From Verrucomicrobia bacterium UBA1731 (GTDB lineage Bacteria > Verrucomicrobiota > Kiritimatiellia > RFP12 > UBA1067), in the NCBI GenBank assembly GCA_002317575.1, contig DCIH01000073.1:34492-46477 (forward strand): a stretch of 11,986 nt of DNA. The letters are read 5' to 3'. Shown one piece after another: positions 6,663-11,986 of this stretch. A program made the position numbers and the translations under genes. Below the pieces are notes generated by a model. It saw only the letters and a program-made list of their open reading frames with translations, ran no database searches and was not told where the DNA came from. Position 1 is the first letter of the stretch. The number at the start of each line of letters is the position of its first letter.

Positions 6663-8110
6663 GGTTCTTCATGCCGGTCGATGCGACCGATGAAACAGCC
6701 CCAGGGACCGAGCTTGAACGCGCGCGGTCCCGCTTTGGCGGCATTCCGCGCATAGAGCGCCTCCTCGGCGACGGCGCCCTTCACGTCGCGGTCGATTTCT
6801 TCCGCGGCGATGTAGCTCGGCACGGACGACTGGGGCACCTTGAACGACACCTCGCACGCCGATTCCTGGTCCGACCAGTTCTGGACCACGACGATCGTTT
6901 CGCCGCCGCCGCGGCGCACGAATGCGGAAACGTTCTTCGCGGGCGTCACATCAAGCCATGTGAGGCCGTCGATGCCGTTCACGGCCGTGAACGCAGGATG
7001 TTCGCGGCGAAGCGACGCCAGTCGCTTAACGAGCGCGTGGCGCGACTTGCCCGGCTCGCACGCGAGTTGCCGCCAGTCCAGCGGCGTCTTGCCGAACATC
7101 GAGTGCTTTTCGTCCGCGTCGGCGAGTTCGTTGCCGGTGAAAAGCATCGGCACGCCGTCGAGCGTGAACATCCACGTGAGGATCTGCTCCACGGCGGGCG
7201 TTCCGTAGCGTTTCTCGGCGCGCGGACGCCAGTCCGTGGCGATGTCGTGGTTTTCGTAGTGGTTCACGAACTTGGCGCCGCGCGGGCACTCTTTTTCGCG
7301 ACCCGTCCACGCATTGCGTACGCGCTGCGCGTCGCAGCCGGGAAACCAGCCGTAGTCGGCGTCGAAGCCCTTGTACTGGTTGCACACCGTGTACCCTTCG
7401 CAGAGGAGCACCGCGTGCGACGCCGAGAACGCGTCCATCATGTCGTGCGCGTCACACCAGAAGTCGAGCGGAATGCCGTCGCCCACGTCGCAGCGGAAAC
7501 CGTCCGCCCCGTATTCCTTGAGCAGATGCCGCACGTTGCCGATCAGGTATTCGCGCACCTTGGGTTCGGCGAAGTTGAGCTTCGGAAAACGCCAGGGGCC
7601 CTTCTTCACGGAACCGTCCGCGTTCCACCAGGTGAATTCCGGATGCTCCTTCAGAAACGGCGCCGTCGGACCGCAATGGAGATACACGAGATCCATCACC
7701 ACCATGATGCCGAGGCCGTGTGCCGCGGCGCAGAAGTCCTTGAGGTCCTGGTCCGTGCCGTATTCGGAATCGACATGGAAATAGTCCGCGATGCGGTACT
7801 GGTTCTTGGGGTTGTCGAACCCGCTCCTGATCTGGCGCGGACTCCAGAAGGACTTGTCCATCGACTCGTCCATCTTCATCACGGGCACGAGGTACGCGAT
7901 CGTGACGCCGAGATCCTTCAGATACGGCAGCTTCTTCTCGGCCGCCTTGAGCGTGCCCTCGGGCGTGAACGCGCGCGGCTGGATCTGGTACATGACGCCC
8001 CGCGTGAACCACTCGGGCGTCTTGCGCGCATTCTGCATCCACGCATTCGCCCCGATCGCCCGAAGCGCCAAGACCATCAAGCCAACCGCACAGAACGCTT
8101 TCGCCGTCAC
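6659..8110 (-). CDS. Secreted GH13 (alpha-amylase superfamily) glycoside hydrolase
   Basis: This 483-residue protein has a signal peptide (about 1-23, ending AIGANA) and a GH13 barrel starting at WFTRGVMYQIQPRAF. The four family regions are present. Region I is DLVYLH (Asp140-His145), with Leu in place of the usual Asn before His. Region II is GFRCDVGD (Arg206 and nucleophile Asp208), region III is LLCEGY (acid/base Glu238), and region IV is YENHD (Asp289). All three catalytic acids are kept. A short beta-domain closes the C-terminus (about 400-480). The GTG at 8110 is chosen: it follows the isomerase stop by 11 bases, has a G-rich ribosome site and gives a clean signal peptide. The longest in-frame version (ATG at 8209) would add 33 non-hydrophobic residues and overlap the neighbour by 88 bases. 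Retaining alpha-glycosidase chemistry is known for the family; the substrate (starch-like, sucrose-like or other) cannot be told. Confidence 0.9.
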   Translation of the reverse strand: MTAKAFCAVGLMVLALRAIGANAWMQNARKTPEWFTRGVMYQIQPRAFTPEGTLKAAEKKLPYLKDLGVTIAYLVPVMKMDESMDKSFWSPRQIRSGFDNPKNQYRIADYFHVDSEYGTDQDLKDFCAAAHGLGIMVVMDLVYLHCGPTAPFLKEHPEFTWWNADGSVKKGPWRFPKLNFAEPKVREYLIGNVRHLLKEYGADGFRCDVGDGIPLDFWCDAHDMMDAFSASHAVLLCEGYTVCNQYKGFDADYGWFPGCDAQRVRNAWTGREKECPRGAKFVNHYENHDIATDWRPRAEKRYGTPAVEQILTWMFTLDGVPMLFTGNELADADEKHSMFGKTPLDWRQLACEPGKSRHALVKRLASLRREHPAFTAVNGIDGLTWLDVTPAKNVSAFVRRGGGETIVVVQNWSDQESACEVSFKVPQSSVPSYIAAEEIDRDVKGAVAEEALYARNAAKAGPRAFKLGPWGCFIGRIDRHEEP

Positions 8111-8112
8111 GG

Positions 8113-8120
8113 CTCCCCCC
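8113..8120 (-). promoter_or_regulatory. Ribosome binding site deciding the GTG start of the GH13 gene
   Basis: GGGGGGAG on the minus strand, preceded by AA from the isomerase stop region, precedes the GTG at 8110. It begins right after the TGA of the isomerase gene. This supports the short form of the GH13 protein, with its signal peptide at the true N-terminus. Confidence 0.65.
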
Positions 8121-8121
8121 T

Positions 8122-8976
8122 TCACGCGCGGATGTTGCGCAGGAAGTTGAGATTGTACGCGGCCGGCTCCAGGGAATCGGGACGGCGCTCGCACTCGATC
8201 ACGTACCACTTGTTGGAGGGATCGGCCTCCATGCAGCGCACCACGCCCTTCCAGTCCACGAGCTTGCCGCCGTCGTCCGGCGGAACGCCGAAGAAACCGT
8301 CCTTGGAAGGCACGTTCTCCTTCACGTGGATGGAGAAATGGCGGCCCGGGTACTTCATGATCTCCGTGACGCAGTCGAGACCGGGGTTGACGACCTGGCT
8401 CGTGTCGATCTGGAGCTGGAGCCGCGGATCGGCCTCGGAGTAGATCCAGTCCCAGGCATACTTGCCGTCGTACTTCTTCGTGAACTCGTGGCAGTGGTTG
8501 TGGACGCCGATCTTCACGCCGTGCTTTTCGGCGACGACCGCGGCCTCGCCCATGAGCTTGCCGAATTTCACCCAGCCGTCGCGCGTGTCGTAGTCGGCCC
8601 AGGCGCTGGCCATCGCGGGAATGCCCGCCTCGGCGCAGAAATCAAGGTTCTTCTTGAGGCCGTCGCCCGAGAACTCCTTGTCGCCACAGAGATGCGATCC
8701 CGCGCACTTGAGTCCCGCGTCCGCGAGCATCTTCGCGATCTGCTTGGCCGTGCACTTGTTGTAGCCGGCAAACTCGACGCCGTCGAAACCGGCCGCCTTG
8801 ATGGCCGCAAGGTTCTTCTCGGGCGCATCCCAGAAGATCTTGTGGATGCTCCAAAGCTGGAGCGCGACGGGGCGCGTGATGCCCGTGCCGAAGCATTTGC
8901 TGGCGCAACCGCCGAGCGCCGTTGCGGCGCCCGCCGCGGCGAGGGTTTCGAAGAAGTTTCTGCGTGTCATGTTCAT
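8122..8976 (-). CDS. Tat-exported lipoprotein of the sugar phosphate isomerase/epimerase (xylose isomerase-like TIM barrel) family
   Basis: The protein has 284 residues. The N-terminus has a twin-arginine motif (TRRNFFE, residues 4-10), a hydrophobic stretch and a lipobox LGGC with Cys24, so it is probably a Tat-exported lipoprotein. The rest is an AP_endonuc_2-type TIM barrel. It has LQLWSIH near 39, AAGFDGVEFAGY near 61, GVHNHCHEF near 157, QIDTSQ with Asp191, SIHVKEN with His217 and VIECE with Glu261; the last three are likely metal or substrate ligands. Family members isomerise or epimerise sugars or inositol derivatives in the cytosol; Tat-exported versions recur in PVC and Bacteroidota genomes and are poorly characterised. 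The ATG at 8976 is supported by AAGGA 8 bases upstream; an ATG two codons later also precedes the Tat motif. The stop is 11 bases before the GH13 start, so the two are very likely cotranscribed. Its substrate is unknown. Confidence 0.88.
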   Translation of the reverse strand: MNMTRRNFFETLAAAGAATALGGCASKCFGTGITRPVALQLWSIHKIFWDAPEKNLAAIKAAGFDGVEFAGYNKCTAKQIAKMLADAGLKCAGSHLCGDKEFSGDGLKKNLDFCAEAGIPAMASAWADYDTRDGWVKFGKLMGEAAVVAEKHGVKIGVHNHCHEFTKKYDGKYAWDWIYSEADPRLQLQIDTSQVVNPGLDCVTEIMKYPGRHFSIHVKENVPSKDGFFGVPPDDGGKLVDWKGVVRCMEADPSNKWYVIECERRPDSLEPAAYNLNFLRNIRA

Positions 8977-8995
8977 GTTCGTTTTCCTTGTGTCA

Positions 8996-9048
8996 GGTTG
9001 AAAGTTGAAGGTTGAATGATTGAATGATTAGATGGTTGAACGGTTGAA
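8996..9048. repeat. Short degenerate tandem repeat of (N)GGTTGAA-type units
   Basis: Seven consecutive 7-8-base units read GGTTGAA, AGTTGAA, GGTTGAA, TGATTGAA, TGATTAGA, TGGTTGAA and CGGTTGAA on the plus strand. On the transcribed strand this is a run of TTCAACC-like units between the palindrome and the ribosome site of the isomerase gene. It encodes nothing. With the palindrome next to it, it probably belongs to a dispersed intergenic repeat; its function is unknown. Confidence 0.75.
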
Positions 9049-9054
9049 TGGTAG

Positions 9055-9075
9055 GGCGGCCTCGACGAGGCCGCC
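9055..9075. repeat. Perfect 21-base GC-rich palindrome in the operon gap (REP-like hairpin)
   Basis: Two 10-base arms (GGCGGCCTCG and CGAGGCCGCC) flank a single central base. The hairpin lies 20 bases after the metallophosphoesterase stop. No T-tract follows on the minus strand, so an intrinsic terminator is unlikely. It could be an mRNA-stabilising or attenuating hairpin inside the operon, or a copy of a dispersed palindromic repeat. Confidence 0.7.
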
Positions 9076-9095
9076 GCAAACCGAACAAACGATTC

Positions 9096-10097
9096 TCAGC
9101 TGAAGAGAATCTCCCGTCCGTGGAACAGGAAGTTCCCGCCCACCACGTATTCCATCGCCGTGGGCGAGAAACGGTCCTCCGTGCAGATGTGCATGTGGCC
9201 CGTCAGAATCGCCTTGAGCTTCGTCTCGGACTTCAAGTAGGCGATGAAATCGCGCGTGACGGGGTCCTTCTTCTGCTTCTCGTACTCGCCGTCGATGGCG
9301 GGCAGCGCGGCGCTGCGGTGGAAATTGGGTTCGGCCTTCTGCGCGGCCGCCGTCCAGAACTTGCGGTCCACGCGCCAGATGGCGTCCGTGTAGAACGGCA
9401 CGTGCATGCAGAGCACCATCGGAAGCCCCTTCTTGGCCTCGTCGGCGACGCGCGTCGCCTGATCCGCTGTGACCGTGCCGTACACGTCGTCGAGCGTGAC
9501 GAAATTGACGCCGTTCACGAGCTTGGACGAAACCGATATGTCGAACGGAAACGTGGCCGAAAGCGCCGCGCGGCTTTCCGTCTTGTACGCTTCGTTCTCT
9601 TCGCACGTCTCCAGCCACATGTTGCGCGAATACTCGTGGTTGCCGAGGCAGCCGAACATCTCGGGCCCGAAGTACTTCTTCACGAGATCGTAGTTCGCGC
9701 GCGACTGCCAGTCGATCAGATCGCCCGTGTGCATCACGAAGTCGACGTTCGTCTTGGCCCACGCGAGCGAATCGCGCAGCGCTTCCTCCTGGTGTCCGCC
9801 AAAGGTCTTCGTGCGGATTTCCTTGAGCTTCAGTTTCATCTCGCCCTCGTCCGGATACGCTTCGGTGAGATGCGTGTCGGAAACGTGCAACACCGAAAAC
9901 GGCGCCGTCGCGCCGGCGTTCACGCAGGAATACGCGAGCACGAGACGCTCGAAATTGCCGCGCTGCGGAAAGACGTCGGCAGGTTTCGCATCCGCGGGCT
10001 TATCGTCCTGCGGACGGCACCCCGGCAACGCGGCCGTTGCGACGAGCGCGCCGGCGGAAAGCTTGAAGAAATCGCGACGGGAGGAAACGGCGTCCAT
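9096..10097 (-). CDS. Tat-exported metallophosphoesterase lipoprotein (calcineurin-like)
   Basis: The protein has 333 residues. SSRRDFFKLS (5-14) is a classic twin-arginine motif; a hydrophobic stretch and lipobox LPGC (Cys27) follow. A Lys/Asp/Ala/Pro linker (29-43) leads to a binuclear metallophosphoesterase domain with all motifs in order: VSDTH (Asp74, His76), GDLID (Asp126), GNHE (Asn153, His154), MHVP (His232) and GHMH (His301, His303). Family members hydrolyse phosphomono- or phosphodiesters with two metal ions; the envelope location suggests a secreted phosphorylated substrate, not identified. The ATG at 10097 has AAAGGA 5 bases upstream and lies 14 bases after the esterase stop. The reading frame stays open upstream to 11453, but that part is antisense-frame shadow inside the esterase gene. 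It is followed by the repeat/palindrome gap. Family and export are clear; biological role in a glycan locus is inference. Confidence 0.92.
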   Translation of the reverse strand: MDAVSSRRDFFKLSAGALVATAALPGCRPQDDKPADAKPADVFPQRGNFERLVLAYSCVNAGATAPFSVLHVSDTHLTEAYPDEGEMKLKLKEIRTKTFGGHQEEALRDSLAWAKTNVDFVMHTGDLIDWQSRANYDLVKKYFGPEMFGCLGNHEYSRNMWLETCEENEAYKTESRAALSATFPFDISVSSKLVNGVNFVTLDDVYGTVTADQATRVADEAKKGLPMVLCMHVPFYTDAIWRVDRKFWTAAAQKAEPNFHRSAALPAIDGEYEKQKKDPVTRDFIAYLKSETKLKAILTGHMHICTEDRFSPTAMEYVVGGNFLFHGREILFS

Positions 10098-10111
10098 GAC
10101 GGTCCTTTCTT

Positions 10112-11986
10112 TTACCAGCCCAGCGTGCGGAGGATGACGTCCGCCATCAAACGGTTGCCGGCGTAGGCCATGTGCGTGCCGTCGCACGTGAGTTCCAGCA
10201 CGAACGGATTCTCCTTGGCGGCGATGACGGAATGGAAGACGGCGTTGAGCGGCACGATCGGACACTTCTCCTGTGCGGCGATCTTGCGGAACGCCTCCAC
10301 GTACGCCTTCTCGTTCACGTTCGCGAGATGCGGCTCTTCCACCACGGGCGTCGGCTCGAGCATGATCACGCCGATGCCGGCCTTTTTGGCGGTCTGGACG
10401 ATGTACGAGATGTCCGCGACGTAGTCCTTGAGCGGATGGCCGGGATTCTTGCGTTCGTCCTCGTAGCCGTTCGGCGTGTCGTTCACGCCGCAGGAAAGGA
10501 ACATCCACTTCGGCTGCTTGTCCAGCACGTCCTTCTGCAGGCGCGCGCGCATGTGGTTGGACATGTTGCCGGAAACGCCCGCGGGAACGAGCTCGGCCTT
10601 CACGCCCTGCGCGGCGAGACCGTTCATCACGAGATGCACGTAACCCGTGGGGCACTCGACGCCGAACTGCGTGATGGAGTCGCCGAGAAACGCGATCCTG
10701 TCGCCCGTGGCGAACGGCACGCGCTCGACCGTTTTGCGCTTCTGCGCGAAAAGCCACTCGAGGTTTTTCTTGTTCGCGTAGGCCGGCCCCCACACGCCGT
10801 GGCCGACGTTGAGATGTTCCGTATACTTGATCGGGCAGCCGAGATCCCAAAGCGCCGCCGTCATCCGCCGCGAGCGCGCGAACGGCACCACGTTGTCCTT
10901 GTCGCCGTGATGCGTCCAGACGGGCACGTTCTTGAACTTCCACGCTTGGCGCACGTCGCCGCCGCCGCACACCGGCATCGCCGCGGCGAACCATTCGGGC
11001 TTGCGCGAAACGAGATCCCACGTGCCGTAGCCGCCCATGGAGATGCCCGTGGCGTACACGCGGTCGCGGTCGATCGGCTGCTCGACGAAAAGCTTTTCCA
11101 GAAACGCCATCTGCAGTCCCATCGTTTCGGACGGTTCTTCGGGCAGGCGGTGGTCGAGCTGGGACCACGGCACGTTCACCCACTGCTGGCCGGCCGGTAC
11201 CTGACCCGCGAGGAAGAAGCAGTCGTTGCCGGAAGCGACGGCGTAGTTGAGGAGATCGGTCGCGCCGTGCACGAGCTGCGCCACGTTGTTCGTGCCGCGC
11301 TCGCCCGCGCCGTGCATCAGCACCACGAGCGGATACCGCTTGTCCGCCTCGATTTTCGCCGGCGCGTGCCAACGGTAGCGGAATGTCTTGCCGTTCGCGT
11401 CCGTCCAGGTTTTCGCTTCCGTCAGTTGCGACGCGGGAACCGCGGAACGACATGTCGACGCCGCAAGAACGGGCGCCCCCAAGACAACATTCGTTACATC
11501 CTTCATCACGCGCTGAGTGAAGGCCTTGCGGCCCGTCTTGTTCAGGAAGAGCGACGTCGCCCAGAGGCGGTTCGAACGGAAGTCGGGATCCTTCCAGTAG
11601 TTGATGAACGGCACATCGGGACGCTCGAGATCCTTCACGAAGTCGAGGATGTACGCCTTCATGAACGACTCGGGGAAGAGCGTGTCAAAGCTCTTCTCCG
11701 CCGGCGGCAGGACCAGGACGGGACGGAGCTTCTCCTGCTTGCACCAGTCGATGAACCCGCGCATGACGCCGACATTCAGCTTGTAGCTTGCGCGGTTCTT
11801 CTCCGACATCGGATCGGCGTAGTCGACGATGGAGAACTCGCCCTTCCAGCAGCGGTCGAGCATGTCGCGGAACGCGACATGCTCCTTCTCGCTCTTCTCG
11901 CCGTCGAAGTCCTCGAGCGGATTGCGGTCGGCCGAAGGACGGTTGTTGTAGGACGGCGGAACGACGGAGGTGAACGGACAGAGCGG
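10112..11986 (-). CDS. Multi-module hydrolase: SGNH/DltD-like segment, COG4099-type alpha/beta esterase and C-terminal SGNH esterase; 5' end beyond the window
   Basis: An uninterrupted frame of 624 visible residues runs off the right edge, so the N-terminus is missing. Numbers count from the first visible residue. Residues about 1-170 resemble the end of an SGNH/DltD-like domain (LRPVLVLPPAEK, then FLNKTGRKAFT); Phe stands where a catalytic His is common. Residues about 195-420 are an alpha/beta hydrolase like COG4099 predicted peptidases/esterases: VVLMHGAGERG, Ser316 in GISMGGYG, Asp362/364 in HGDKDNVVP and His396 in VGHGVWG. Residues about 428-624 are a full SGNH hydrolase: GDSIT (Ser437), AGVSGN, GVND (Asn502) and DGTH (Asp602, His605). 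Acyl-ester removal from plant glycans is the likely job (inference). Residue 161 (ATG at 11506) starts a signal-peptide-like stretch but has no good ribosome site, so a fusion is preferred over a separate gene. It leads the visible operon, 14 bases before the phosphoesterase gene. Confidence 0.87.
   Translation of the reverse strand, partial: PLCPFTSVVPPSYNNRPSADRNPLEDFDGEKSEKEHVAFRDMLDRCWKGEFSIVDYADPMSEKNRASYKLNVGVMRGFIDWCKQEKLRPVLVLPPAEKSFDTLFPESFMKAYILDFVKDLERPDVPFINYWKDPDFRSNRLWATSLFLNKTGRKAFTQRVMKDVTNVVLGAPVLAASTCRSAVPASQLTEAKTWTDANGKTFRYRWHAPAKIEADKRYPLVVLMHGAGERGTNNVAQLVHGATDLLNYAVASGNDCFFLAGQVPAGQQWVNVPWSQLDHRLPEEPSETMGLQMAFLEKLFVEQPIDRDRVYATGISMGGYGTWDLVSRKPEWFAAAMPVCGGGDVRQAWKFKNVPVWTHHGDKDNVVPFARSRRMTAALWDLGCPIKYTEHLNVGHGVWGPAYANKKNLEWLFAQKRKTVERVPFATGDRIAFLGDSITQFGVECPTGYVHLVMNGLAAQGVKAELVPAGVSGNMSNHMRARLQKDVLDKQPKWMFLSCGVNDTPNGYEDERKNPGHPLKDYVADISYIVQTAKKAGIGVIMLEPTPVVEEPHLANVNEKAYVEAFRKIAAQEKCPIVPLNAVFHSVIAAKENPFVLELTCDGTHMAYAGNRLMADVILRTLGW

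Noticed and set aside
3298..6693. A very long open frame (about 1130 codons) on the plus strand opposite the SGNH-GH78 gene
   Set aside because: Its translation is rich in Arg, His, Val and Ala with no domain motifs, as expected from the antisense of a GC-rich gene with biased codons. The minus-strand frame has clear catalytic motifs and a signal peptide.
8111..8209. Longer GH13 protein starting at the ATG at 8209
   Set aside because: It would overlap the isomerase gene by 88 bases and bury the signal peptide behind 33 polar residues. The GTG at 8110 fits spacing and ribosome site.
6476..8443. Plus-strand open frame of about 655 codons opposite the GH13 gene
   Set aside because: It spans parts of three minus-strand genes and has no recognisable motifs, while GH13 regions I-IV are on the minus strand.
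8996..9048. CRISPR array or iteron origin
   Set aside because: Units are only 7-8 bases, degenerate and contiguous without unique spacers, and no replication initiator or Cas gene is nearby.
9055..9075. Palindrome as the intrinsic terminator of the metallophosphoesterase transcript
   Set aside because: No run of T follows the stem on the minus strand, and the downstream genes lack another clear promoter in the gap, so a repeat or processing hairpin is more likely.
10098..11453. Upstream in-frame extension of the metallophosphoesterase to give a 785-residue protein
   Set aside because: The extension is Arg-rich nonsense lying in another frame of the esterase gene. The ATG at 10097 has a good ribosome site and starts a Tat lipoprotein signal.

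Overview
The window is a GC-rich bacterial segment in which every supported gene lies on the minus strand, so transcription runs from high to low coordinates. Exported hydrolases dominate. They include a GH78-type rhamnosidase joined to an SGNH esterase, a secreted GH13 enzyme, and two Tat-type lipoproteins (a TIM-barrel isomerase and a metallophosphoesterase). With an AcrAB-like efflux pump, this points to a diderm polysaccharide degrader. By inference a gut or sediment member of the PVC group (Verrucomicrobiota/Kiritimatiellota) fits best, but no marker gene is present to prove it.

Right block (3370-11986): five genes in one direction form a probable operon. In transcription order they are a multi-module esterase cut by the right edge (10112 to >11986), a Tat-lipoprotein metallophosphoesterase (9096-10097), a Tat-lipoprotein sugar isomerase/epimerase-like protein (8122-8976), a secreted GH13 alpha-glycosidase (6659-8110, GTG start) and a 1085-residue SGNH + GH78 fusion (3370-6627). 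The gaps are 14, 119, 11 and 31 bases. The 119-base gap holds a short degenerate tandem repeat and a perfect GC-rich palindrome. The 31-base gap holds a strong extended -10 promoter that would give a leaderless mRNA for the GH78 fusion. The block ends in two tandem hairpins, the second with a U-tract.

Left block (1-3304): a tetR-family repressor gene, a periplasmic adaptor gene and an RND pump gene (cut by the left edge) form a tripartite-efflux operon with gaps of 23 and 7 bases. It is read from a near-consensus promoter (TTGACA, 18-base spacer, TATAAT). A perfect 8-bp inverted repeat sits inside that promoter, which suggests the repressor shuts off its own operon.

The right block reads as a small polysaccharide utilisation locus. 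Esterases would strip acyl groups, GH78 would release terminal rhamnose-like sugars, GH13 would cut alpha-glucosidic bonds, and the isomerase-like and phosphoesterase-like lipoproteins would act at the envelope. Rhamnogalacturonan or a rhamnose-containing glycan is a reasonable but unproven substrate. No tRNA, rRNA, CRISPR array or transposase gene was seen, and no gene-free stretch exceeds about 130 bases. The most unusual items are the three-module hydrolase at the right edge, the SGNH-GH78 fusion, the leaderless internal promoter and the repeat/palindrome element.
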